Source of the DNA: CBDBZL01 sp031399025
Lineage (GTDB): Bacteria; Pseudomonadota; Alphaproteobacteria; Sphingomonadales; Sphingomonadaceae
Direction: 5' to 3'
NCBI GenBank assembly: GCA_031399025.1
Contig: JANNOJ010000028.1
Span: forward strand, 1-28,718
DNA: 28,718 bases
Below, in pieces: positions 18,053 to 24,868 of the stretch. The position numbers were made by a program, and so were the translations under genes. The notes beneath the pieces are model-generated. The model was given only the letters and a program-made list of their open reading frames with translations. It was not told where the DNA came from and made no database searches. Numbering within the stretch: the first letter of the stretch is position 1; every line of letters starts with the position of its first letter.

Positions 18053-19368
18053 CAGCTCGTGCCCACGGGGATGGGCTGTTCGCCCACGATCGACAGGTCG
18101 TAGCCGTCCAGGCCGACCAGTGAGTGGTGGGTGTTGGTGAGCAGGATCATGTCGCGCACGCCCAGTTCGGCGAGGATCTGGGCGCCCACGCCATAATCGC
18201 GCTGCTCGGGGGGCACGTCGCTCTCGGGATCGGGCGCGCGGTCACTGGCATGGTCGTCCACGAGCCGGCGGATCGCCGCCGAGGCATGGTCGGGCATCGG
18301 CCGGTCGATCAGCACCACCACGCCCGCGCCGGCCCGGCCGATCGCCGCCATGGCGCCGGCCAGCAGCCCACGGCGGCCGGTGTCGCGAGCGAACACGTCG
18401 TCGAAGATCGACAAAGCATGCATCCGCACCAGCGTGGGAGCGGCAGGGTCGATGTGGCCCTTGACCAGCGTCATGGTCTCGCCCCTGGTCGCCTTGTTGT
18501 AGAAGCTGATCGCCCGCCACTCCCCGCCCCAGGCGCTGGTGAACCGGCTTTCTCCACGTTTCTCAACGAGATGATCGTGCTTCCTGCGATAAGCTATGAG
18601 ATCGCGGATGGTGCCGATCTTCAGCCCGTGCCGGCGCGCAAAGCCGATGAGGTCGGTCAGGCGCGCCATCGAGCCGTCTTCGTTCATGATCTCGCAGATC
18701 ACGCCCGAGGGGTTGAGCCCGGCGAGGCGGGCGATGTCGACCGCCGCCTCGGTGTGCCCGGTGCGCACCAGCACCCCGCCCTCACGCGCCACCAGCGGGA
18801 AGACGTGCCCCGGGGTGACGATGTCCTCCGGGCCCTTGGCGGCATCGATCGCGACCGAGATGGTGCGGGCGCGATCCGCCGCGCTGATCCCGGTGGTGAC
18901 CCCCTCGCGCGCCTCGATCGCGACGGTGAAGGCGGTCTCGTGCCGGGCGCGGTTGTGCCGGCTCATCGGGGCGAGGCCCAATTGGTCGACCCGCGCCGCG
19001 GTGAGCGCCAGGCAGACCAGGCCGCGGCCGTGGGTGGCCATGAAATTGATCGCCTCGGGGGTGGCCATCTGCGCCGGGATGATCAGATCGCCCTCGTTCT
19101 CGCGATCCTCGTCGTCGACCAGGATGAACATGCGGCCATTGCGCGCCTCGTCGATGATCGTCTCGACCGCCACGAGAACCGGCGCCTCGTCATTGGCGGC
19201 CAGGAAGCGCTCCAGCTTGGCCAGCGTGTCCGAGGTGGGGTTCCAGCCATCGAGCCCGCATTCGCGCAAGGTATTGGCGTGGAGCCCGGCGGCGCGGGCC
19301 AGCCCGGCGCGCGTCATCCGACCGCTGGCGACGATCTCGCGCACCTTGTCGATCGTGGCGATGTTCAT
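18052..19368 (-). CDS. ribB: RibBX: 3,4-dihydroxy-2-butanone 4-phosphate synthase with N-terminal HTH and degenerate GTP cyclohydrolase II domain
   Basis: A 438-residue three-part protein. Residues 1-56 resemble an XRE-type helix-turn-helix (MTRAGLARAAGLHANTLREC). Residues 64-262 are DHBP synthase, with DDEDRENEGD (85-94), THGRGLVCLA, GHVFPLVA and RTGHTEAAVDIARLAG; this part makes the four-carbon unit of riboflavin and looks active. Residues 265-438 align with GTP cyclohydrolase II, but the three zinc cysteines are replaced (by S320, G331 and R333), so this half should not hydrolyse GTP, as described for RibBX-type proteins; a separate RibA must exist. The ATG at 19368 has no ribosome binding site and lies 6 bases after a -10 box, which suggests a leaderless mRNA. 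Confidence 0.92.
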   Translation of the reverse strand: MNIATIDKVREIVASGRMTRAGLARAAGLHANTLRECGLDGWNPTSDTLAKLERFLAANDEAPVLVAVETIIDEARNGRMFILVDDEDRENEGDLIIPAQMATPEAINFMATHGRGLVCLALTAARVDQLGLAPMSRHNRARHETAFTVAIEAREGVTTGISAADRARTISVAIDAAKGPEDIVTPGHVFPLVAREGGVLVRTGHTEAAVDIARLAGLNPSGVICEIMNEDGSMARLTDLIGFARRHGLKIGTIRDLIAYRRKHDHLVEKRGESRFTSAWGGEWRAISFYNKATRGETMTLVKGHIDPAAPTLVRMHALSIFDDVFARDTGRRGLLAGAMAAIGRAGAGVVVLIDRPMPDHASAAIRRLVDDHASDRAPDPESDVPPEQRDYGVGAQILAELGVRDMILLTNTHHSLVGLDGYDLSIVGEQPIPVGTS

Positions 19369-19374
19369 ATCGCG

Positions 19375-19403
19375 TATCTAGGCACATTACGATGTGATCA
19401 CAA
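19375..19403 (-). promoter_or_regulatory. Putative ribBX promoter giving a leaderless transcript
   Basis: On the minus strand TTGTGA, 17 bases, TAGATA, then 6 bases to the ATG. The spacing is ideal, the -35 matches 4 of 6 and the -10 is weaker. Transcription would begin at or next to the start codon, which fits the missing ribosome binding site. Repeats that look like operators overlap both boxes. Confidence 0.45.
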
Positions 19404-19421
19404 TACCTTTGAGGCACATTA
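19380..19421. repeat. Operator-like direct repeat and palindromes in the ribBX/flavin reductase gap
   Basis: A 10-base direct repeat AGGCACATTA occurs at 19380-19389 and 19412-19421, 32 bases apart (about three helical turns). Between them lies the perfect palindrome TGTGATCACA (19393-19402), and CACAT-TACG-ATGTG (19383-19396) forms an inverted repeat overlapping the first copy. The block is AT-richer than its surroundings and covers the proposed ribBX promoter. This is the layout expected for a regulator binding site; the bound protein is unknown. Confidence 0.5.
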
Positions 19422-19478
19422 ACGTCACATGTTCGCGCAATGCTTGCGTCGGGCCGCCCGCCTGCCCATGGAACGAGC

Positions 19479-19997
19479 GTGAGCGATCCGTTGCAACCCC
19501 CGCCTGACCTCCTCGGCGCCTTCCAAGCCGCGATGCGCCATGTGGCGGCCACGGTGTTCGCGGTCACCACCGGTCACGGCGGGGGGCGGTTCGGCATCCT
19601 GGCCACTGCGGTGAGTTCCTTGAGCTTCGAGCCGCCGTCGCTGCTGGTATGCGTCAACCGGGCCGCCTCGCTCCATGCGCCGCTGGCCGAAGCCCAGGTG
19701 TTCTGCGTCAACGTCCTCGGACTGGCCAACCGGGATGTCGCGGATCATTTCATGCACCAGCCGGCGCGCGAGCGCTTCGCGGTGGGCGAATGGGAGGAGA
19801 TGCATAGCGTGCCGGTCCTCACCAATGCCCAGTCGAGCCTGGTGTGCCGGACGGCGCATCGCCACGATTTCGGCACCCATTCGATCTTCATCGGCGAGCT
19901 GATCGCGGCCAAGCACCGGCAGGATGCAACGCCGCTGACCTATTTCGACCGGCACTATATCGACATCAGCCGGGCGCCCGAGCGCGGGGTTCGCTGA
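19479..19997 (+). CDS. Flavin reductase family protein (FMN-binding split barrel)
   Basis: A 172-residue protein of the flavin reductase-like domain family (PF01613 type), which reduces FMN or FAD with NAD(P)H, often for a partner monooxygenase. Visible features are FQAAMRHVAATVFAVTT (15-31), ILATAVSSLSFEPPSLLVCVN (40-60), the typical flavin-contacting segment, then FCVNVLG and a late FIGEL. It starts either at GTG 19479 (chosen; gives the usual N-terminal length) or at ATG 19440, 13 codons earlier; neither has a strong ribosome binding site. No monooxygenase lies nearby. It is divergent from ribBX and could share its operator region. Confidence 0.85.
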   Translation: MSDPLQPPPDLLGAFQAAMRHVAATVFAVTTGHGGGRFGILATAVSSLSFEPPSLLVCVNRAASLHAPLAEAQVFCVNVLGLANRDVADHFMHQPARERFAVGEWEEMHSVPVLTNAQSSLVCRTAHRHDFGTHSIFIGELIAAKHRQDATPLTYFDRHYIDISRAPERGVR

Positions 19998-20022
19998 CGT
20001 TGCGCCGACCGGCGTGTCGTCA
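19995..20022. terminator. Hairpin spanning both stop codons of convergent genes
   Basis: The segment reads TGACG-ttg-CGCC-gacc-GGCG-tgt-CGTCA. The outer 5-bp and inner 4-bp stems are perfect and separated by a 3-base internal loop. The outer arms contain the TGA of the flavin reductase and, on the other strand, the TGA of the M48 protease. There is no U-tract, so termination is a guess from position. Confidence 0.4.
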
Positions 20023-21000
20023 GAACTCGGTGTCGCGCAGCGCCAGGAGATGGTCGGGGCGGGAGGGACCGCGACCGTGCGGCAGATGTTCGGCCAGCTC
20101 GCGGGCGATGATCTCGGCCCGTTCGGAGGGCGGCGGGTAATAGGCGCTGCGGAAGACGCCGGCATCAACCCGGCGAGCCTCGCGCGAGCGCCAGAAGCGC
20201 GGGGCGATCTGCGGATCGAGCCCGGCATTGGCCAGCAGGTGGACCGACAAGCGGTCGGCCTCTACCTCGGCCTCCCGGTTGCGCCGCCGGTCGGCCCCGA
20301 ATTCGCCGAACAGCCCCTTGCTGACGCCGGCGGCGCTCAGCCGGCGGCGATGCTCGAGCACCACGTGGGCGAGTTCGTGAGCGAAGGTGACCGCGAGCCC
20401 GTCGTCGGACAGCTCGCTGGTCAGGCCGTCGCCCAGCTGGATGACGCGGCCGTCGGAGCGGGCGATGCGCCCGCTGCCGACCACCACCTCGACCAGCGCG
20501 CGGCAGCCGGGCTGCGGTTGGAGCGTGACGGCGAACTCCTGGCCGGCGCGGACGACCTGCACCACGACGGGCCGGGTGGCAGGCAGTTCGGCCAGCACCT
20601 GGAACACCGCATCGCGCAGCGGACCCCCGGGTGGTGGCGGGAGGTCGGCAAGCCGGCGGCCGCCGATGGCGCGCAGGCCGTCGCCGGCAAGCAGGCCGGC
20701 GAGGTCGGCTGGCGAGCCGGGGACGACCGCCGCGACCGCCACCGTCGCGCCGGTGAAAGCCGGCATCGCGGCCTCACCGTACTGATCTTGGCTGTGGATG
20801 ACCATGCCCGTGACCGGCATGAGCTGGCGGCACAGCGGGTGATTGGCCGCCAGCAGGGTGTCGGCTATTCGCGCCAGGCGCGCGTCTTGTTCATGCAACG
20901 CGGCCAACCGGGAGCTGGGAGCCGGTGTGGGCGCCTGCGCCGAGCTGGCCGCCGATGCAACAAACAGCGCGGCAAGGGCAAGAGCTACAATCCGGTGCAT
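20020..21000 (-). CDS. Secreted M48 family metalloprotease with PDZ-like domain
   Basis: A 326-residue protein with a signal peptide (MHRIVALALAALFVASAASS, cut near AQA). Residues 80-160 resemble a PDZ domain (VVPGSPADLAGLLAGDGLRAIGG). The zinc site is H208-E209-L-A-H212, with the third ligand probably E245 in EVEADR (ExxxD pattern), as in M48 peptidases. No membrane span follows the signal, so it should work in the periplasm, perhaps in outer-membrane quality control like BepA/LoiP relatives; that is inference. The start is set by the signal peptide; the frame is open upstream. It is convergent with the flavin reductase and divergent from the small protein at 21185. Confidence 0.87.
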   Translation of the reverse strand: MHRIVALALAALFVASAASSAQAPTPAPSSRLAALHEQDARLARIADTLLAANHPLCRQLMPVTGMVIHSQDQYGEAAMPAFTGATVAVAAVVPGSPADLAGLLAGDGLRAIGGRRLADLPPPPGGPLRDAVFQVLAELPATRPVVVQVVRAGQEFAVTLQPQPGCRALVEVVVGSGRIARSDGRVIQLGDGLTSELSDDGLAVTFAHELAHVVLEHRRRLSAAGVSKGLFGEFGADRRRNREAEVEADRLSVHLLANAGLDPQIAPRFWRSREARRVDAGVFRSAYYPPPSERAEIIARELAEHLPHGRGPSRPDHLLALRDTEF

Positions 21001-21128
21001 CGGCACGAACCGGCTGGGTTGGGGCGGGGGCACGGCAAGGCGGGCGACCCCCTTCGCGAACGCAATAGCGGAGCACAAGGCCTTGGCGCAATGGTGCATT
21101 CCTGCTACCGATCGTTGGTGAAGGGGCA

Positions 21129-21156
21129 TTGACGACGGCGAAAAGTCAGGTATTGC
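21129..21156 (+). promoter_or_regulatory. Sigma-70 promoter of the small protein gene
   Basis: TTGACG, 16 bases, TATTGC, placed 28 bases upstream of the ATG at 21185. The match to the housekeeping consensus is good for a GC-rich genome, and it is followed by a clear ribosome binding site (AAGGG, 21173-21177). Confidence 0.6.
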
Positions 21157-21184
21157 GGTGCGGCAATCACGTAAGGGTAATGTT

Positions 21185-21415
21185 ATGACGATCCGAAAAG
21201 CCTTGTCGGCGTTTGTTGCCACCAGTCTCGTGTTCGGGGGCACCGCCGCGGTGGCCGCCGGCGCTGAGACGTTGCGCCAGCCGGCCGCTGTGGACGAGGC
21301 CGAAGGCGCGGGGGGTTTCAGCACCGGCTGGATCATCGCACTGGCCGTTGCCGCCGGTGTGGCGCTGGTCATCATCGAAGACGACGACGAGTCCGAAGAG
21401 TCCGAAAGCCCGTAG
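21185..21415 (+). CDS. Small exported or membrane protein of unknown function
   Basis: A 76-residue protein with an N-terminal signal-like stretch (MTIRKALSAFVATSLVFGG ending at AVAAGA), a short linker, a membrane span (about 48-63, WIIALAVAAGVALVII) and a very acidic tail (EDDDESEESES). If the first segment is cleaved, the mature form would be about 53 residues with a C-terminal anchor. Short proteins of this shape are common in sphingomonads; no function is known to me. The ATG at 21185 is set by AAGGG 7 bases upstream; an in-frame ATG at 21158 lacks one. It has its own promoter and a strong terminator, so it forms a complete one-gene transcript. Confidence 0.8.
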   Translation: MTIRKALSAFVATSLVFGGTAAVAAGAETLRQPAAVDEAEGAGGFSTGWIIALAVAAGVALVIIEDDDESEESESP

Positions 21416-21441
21416 CACCTGCTACAAGCTGTTAGAGGTTG

Positions 21442-21477
21442 ATGACGGCGGAATGACCTTCCGCCGTCATTTTTTTT
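21442..21477 (+). terminator. Strong intrinsic terminator
   Basis: A perfect 12-bp stem (ATGACGGCGGAA / TTCCGCCGTCAT) with a TGACC loop, running directly into eight T residues. It follows the small protein gene by 26 bases and precedes the epimerase gene. This is the clearest intrinsic terminator in the window. Confidence 0.93.
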
Positions 21478-21544
21478 GCATGTACCGGCGCTTCATGACA
21501 CCGTAGGGGGCTGAGCGGGAGCGCCGGGCGGGGGGGATCGAGCG

Positions 21545-22543
21545 ATGAATGTGCTGGTCACCGGCGCCGCCGGATTTATCGGTGCGGCGGTGGCCGAGCA
21601 GTTGCTGGCGCGGGGCGAGACGGTCATCGGCGTCGACGACCTCAACGGTTATTACCCGGTGGCGCTCAAGCAGGCCCGACTGGCCCGGGTGCGCGCCGCC
21701 GCGGGTGGTGAGTTCCGCTTCTACCCCATCGATTTCGGCCACCAGCCTGTGCTCGACGCGGCGCTGGCCGGCGAGCGCTTCGAGCACATCGTCCATCTGG
21801 GCGCGCAGCCGGGGGTGCGCTACTCGCTGACCAATCCGCACGCCTATATCCAGGCCAATATCGTGGGGCATCTCAACCTGCTCGAACTGGCGCGCCGGCG
21901 CGGGGTGGCGCATTTGGTCTATGCCAGCTCCAGCTCGGTCTATGGCGGGAACGAGAAGGCGCCCTTCGCGGTCGAAGACCGGGTCGACCACCCGCTCTCG
22001 CTCTACGCCGCGACCAAGAAGGCCGATGAGCTGATCAGCGAAACCTACGCCCATCTCTATCGCCTCCCGCAGACCGGCCTGCGGTTCTTCACGGTCTACG
22101 GCCCCTGGGGCCGGCCGGACATGATGGTCTGGCTGTTCACCCAGAAGATCCTCGCCGGCGAGCCGCTGCCGGTGTTCAACAACGGCGAATCCTGGCGCGA
22201 TTTCACCTATATCGACGACGTGGTGAGCGGCGTCCTGGCCGCCCTCGACCGGCCGCCGGCCGACGATGGCGGGCTCAAACCGGGCGGCAGCACCAAGCCG
22301 CACGCGCTGTACAATCTGGGCAACAACCGTTCCGAACAGGTGCGCGAAGTCATCGGCGTGATCGAGGCGGCTTGCGGGCGCAAGGCGGTACTGGAGATGC
22401 TGCCGATGCAGCCCGGCGACGTGGTCCGCACCTATGCCGACATCGCGAGCGCGGCCGCCGATTTGGGGTTCTCGCCGGCGATCTCGATCGAACAGGGCGT
22501 GCCGCTGTTTGTCGACTGGTACAGGGCGCATTACGGCAGCTGA
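21545..22543 (+). CDS. NAD-dependent epimerase, probably UDP-glucuronate 4-epimerase
   Basis: A 332-residue extended short-chain dehydrogenase. The NAD site is TGAAGFIG (G7, G10, G13), followed by GVDDLNGYYPVALKQARL, which is typical of UDP-glucuronate 4-epimerases. The catalytic Y154-x3-K158 (LYAATKK) and the upstream SSSSVYG at 128-134 are intact, and FTVYGPWGRPDM and DFTYIDDVV are in place. It would interconvert UDP-glucuronate and UDP-galacturonate for capsule or lipopolysaccharide. No glycan genes are next to it. It follows a strong terminator, so it needs its own promoter; none was seen clearly. The exact sugar is uncertain. Confidence 0.88.
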   Translation: MNVLVTGAAGFIGAAVAEQLLARGETVIGVDDLNGYYPVALKQARLARVRAAAGGEFRFYPIDFGHQPVLDAALAGERFEHIVHLGAQPGVRYSLTNPHAYIQANIVGHLNLLELARRRGVAHLVYASSSSVYGGNEKAPFAVEDRVDHPLSLYAATKKADELISETYAHLYRLPQTGLRFFTVYGPWGRPDMMVWLFTQKILAGEPLPVFNNGESWRDFTYIDDVVSGVLAALDRPPADDGGLKPGGSTKPHALYNLGNNRSEQVREVIGVIEAACGRKAVLEMLPMQPGDVVRTYADIASAAADLGFSPAISIEQGVPLFVDWYRAHYGS

Positions 22544-22546
22544 GCG

Positions 22547-22562
22547 GCCGCCGGCTTGCGGC
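22547..22562 (+). terminator. Small hairpin after the epimerase gene
   Basis: GCCGC-cggctt-GCGGC, a 5-bp stem beginning 3 bases after the stop codon, without a U-tract. It may mark the 3' end of the epimerase transcript, but such short GC stems arise often by chance here. Confidence 0.25.
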
Positions 22563-22694
22563 GCCCCGAGTTCGACGCGCGCGCCCGGCTTAACCATGGT
22601 CCGCGGTAGTTCCGCCGCCAGGGTGACCGCGCGCCTGGGCGACCCCCGCGAGCGCCGCCGGCGGCCGGGCAATGGAGCGGCGCCCCGCCGGCCA

Positions 22695-22950
22695 TCACCG
22701 TGTCGACGCGCCCTGGTTGGAGACGATTACGCCATCCGCGCCGATCTCCAGCGCCTGCGCGCCGCCGCCGGGGTGCACGATGCCCGTGGGCACCAGTCGG
22801 CCCGGCCAACAGTGCCTCGCAGAGCCACAGCCGCCCGCCCGCCTCGGCGATGCGTTCCAGGTCGATGAAGCCGGCGCTCGCGATGGTGAAGGGGAGGCCC
22901 ACGGCGGCAGCCGCTTCGGCCAGCGCACGATCGCCATCGTGCCACGGCAA
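22695..22950 (-). pseudogene. Decayed FMN-dependent alpha-hydroxy-acid dehydrogenase
   Basis: Two short pieces of the lactate/mandelate dehydrogenase family survive in different frames. The first (about 22929 down to 22800) reads RALAEAAAAVGLPFTIASAG and then ERIAEAGGRLW, matching the N-terminal third of the family. The second (about 22790 down to 22697) reads GIVHPGGGAQALEIGADGV and then IVSNQGAS, matching the region with the catalytic histidine SNHGGRQ, here changed to Gln. The middle of the enzyme is missing and a stop follows at 22695. It is thus a remnant with a large deletion, a frameshift and a lost active site. The 516-base stretch from 22544 to 23059 holds nothing else recognisable. 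Confidence 0.75.
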
Positions 22951-23059
22951 CCCTGCAGCGCGGTGGGGGGGATGCGGCGAGGCAGCCGGGCTTGCGCCTT
23001 GCCAGTTCGCCCTCGACCCCAGCGCCATGCTCGGCGGAGCATGACCCGGGTTTTTGGGT

Positions 23060-23287
23060 TCAGGTGCCCGGTGGCTGGAGGCCATTGTTCGCAACCGGTG
23101 GTGGCTTGCCGTGCGGCCGAGCGACGCGCTTGCCTTTCAGGCGGCTCGTCAGGTGAATGAAGCGGCAGCGGTCGCAGCGATAGGTCCTCAGCTGCGCGCC
23201 GGAGTGTTTGGCGACCACGAGCGCCTCCTCCCGGGTCCGATAGCGGGCCTTCCTGGCGCAGACGCTCAGCCTGCTACGCATGGTCAT
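23060..23287 (-). CDS. Small Cys-containing (zinc-ribbon-like) protein
   Basis: A 75-residue basic protein with the core SVCARKARYRTREEALVVA and then YRCDRCRFIHLTSRLKGKR. C10, C38, C41 and H45 could bind one zinc ion. The pattern (a Cys, a TREEA helix, then CDRC near HLTS) recalls small uncharacterised proteins of sphingomonads and actinobacteria. It may bind nucleic acid, but that is a guess. The start is uncertain: ATG 23287 or 23281 fit the core, and ATG 23371 would add 28 residues with no family features. No clear ribosome binding site. It is divergent from radA. Confidence 0.6.
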   Translation of the reverse strand: MTMRSRLSVCARKARYRTREEALVVAKHSGAQLRTYRCDRCRFIHLTSRLKGKRVARPHGKPPPVANNGLQPPGT

Positions 23288-23458
23288 CGCCGCACGTTGC
23301 CCCAGGCGCGCGAGCACCGCAACCGGTCGGATCGGCGCAGGATCGCCACCGTCGGTTGCGTTCCCTGCCATCGGCCAGATCGCCTGCCTTCGCGTCGATC
23401 CTGGCGAACTTCACCTGCCTGCCTTGCGTTCTTGCTCTGTTTCGCCCTAGGCAGACGC

Positions 23459-24853
23459 ATGGTCAAGCCCAAGCGCCGCTACGTGTGCACCGAATGCGGC
23501 AGTGTCGCGACGCGCTGGCAGGGGCAATGCGCCGACTGCAGTGAGTGGAACACGCTGGTCGAGGATGCGCCCGAGACCGCGTTCGCCGCCAAACACCATC
23601 TTTCCGCGGGCGGGCGCGAAGTGCGTTTCGAGCCGCTCGATGCGCCGTCCGAGCCGCTCGTCCGCCGTACCACCGGGCTCGCCGAATTCGACCGCGCGCT
23701 GGGCGGCGGCATCGTCCCGGGTTCCGCCATCCTGATGGGCGGGGAGCCGGGCATCGGCAAGTCGACGCTGCTGCTCCAGGCCGCCGCCGCCATCGCGCGC
23801 GCCAACACGGACGGCGCGGGACCGGACGTGGTCTATGTCAGCGGCGAGGAGGCGACCTCGCAGATCCGCCTGCGCGCCGCGCGCCTGGGCCTGGCTGATG
23901 CGCCGATCCGCCTCGCCGCCGCCACCTCGGTGCGCGACATCCTCACCACGCTGGCCCGCGGCGCGCCGCCCGCGCTGCTGATCATCGATTCCATCCAGAC
24001 CATGCATTCCGACCTGATCGAAGGCGCGCCCGGCACCGTCAGCCAGGTGCGCGCCTCGGCCTTCGAGCTGATCCGCTACGCCAAGGAGAACGCCGCCGCG
24101 CTGGTGCTGGTTGGCCACGTCACCAAGGACGGCACCATCGCCGGGCCGCGGGTGCTGGAGCACATGGTCGACGTGGTGATGAGCTTTGAGGGCGAGCGCT
24201 CGCATCAATATCGCATATTGCGCGCGCTCAAGAACCGCTTCGGCGCGGTGGACGAGATCGGCGTCTTCGCCATGGAGGGCCATGGCCTCGCCGAGGTGAG
24301 CAACCCCTCCACCCTGTTTCTTTCCGGTCGTGACGAGCCGCTCGCCGGCAGCGCGGTGTTCCCGGCGCTCGAGGGCACGCGGCCGGTGCTGGTGGAGATC
24401 CAGGCGCTCATCGTCCGCCTGCAATCGGGCGCCACCCCGCGCCGCGCGGTGGTGGGCTGGGACAGCGGCCGCCTGGCGATGCTGCTGGCGGTGCTCGAAT
24501 CGCGCTGCGGGCTCAGCTTCTCCAACGCCGAGGTCTATCTCAACGTCGCGGGCGGCTACCGCCTGACCGATCCCGCCGCCGACCTGGCGGTGGCTGCCGC
24601 GCTGGTCTCCGCGCTCGCCGACAAGCCGCTGCCGTTGCGCGCGGTGTGGTTCGGCGAGGTGTCGTTGTCGGGCGAGATCCGCCCGGTCGCCCATGCCGGC
24701 CTGCGCCTGCGCGAGGCCGCCAAGCTGGGCTTCGACCGCGCGTGCGGGCCGGCCGACAGCGGCGCCGACCGGAAACGTGATCGGCCGGCCTTGCGCTTCA
24801 CCGGCCTCGCCAGCCTCGGCGGGCTCGTTGACCGCGTGATGGCTTCGGCATAG
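23459..24853 (+). CDS. radA: DNA repair protein RadA
   Basis: A 464-residue RecA-like ATPase that drives branch migration in recombinational repair. The N-terminal zinc finger is C10-x2-C13 ... C24-x2-C27. Walker A is GGEPGIGKS (94-102), Walker B LLIID (173-177) and the RadA signature KNRFG is at 258-262. The C-terminal Lon-like domain includes SNAEVYLNVAGGYRL and GEVSLSGEIRPV. The start ATG at 23459 gives MVKPKRRYVC, the normal family start; the frame is open upstream. cvpA follows after 15 bases, so radA heads a likely operon with cvpA and the IscU-like gene. Confidence 0.97.
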   Translation: MVKPKRRYVCTECGSVATRWQGQCADCSEWNTLVEDAPETAFAAKHHLSAGGREVRFEPLDAPSEPLVRRTTGLAEFDRALGGGIVPGSAILMGGEPGIGKSTLLLQAAAAIARANTDGAGPDVVYVSGEEATSQIRLRAARLGLADAPIRLAAATSVRDILTTLARGAPPALLIIDSIQTMHSDLIEGAPGTVSQVRASAFELIRYAKENAAALVLVGHVTKDGTIAGPRVLEHMVDVVMSFEGERSHQYRILRALKNRFGAVDEIGVFAMEGHGLAEVSNPSTLFLSGRDEPLAGSAVFPALEGTRPVLVEIQALIVRLQSGATPRRAVVGWDSGRLAMLLAVLESRCGLSFSNAEVYLNVAGGYRLTDPAADLAVAAALVSALADKPLPLRAVWFGEVSLSGEIRPVAHAGLRLREAAKLGFDRACGPADSGADRKRDRPALRFTGLASLGGLVDRVMASA

Positions 24854-24868
24854 CTTCCGCAGCAACGG

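Noticed and set aside
19393..19402. TGTGATCACA as a CRP/FNR site
   Set aside because: CRP needs TGTGA and TCACA separated by six bases; here the halves are adjacent. It may still be an operator for another protein.
19369..19478. FMN riboswitch upstream of ribBX
   Set aside because: The 5' region is too short (about 110 bases to the divergent gene), the transcript appears leaderless, and no conserved RFN element sequence is visible.
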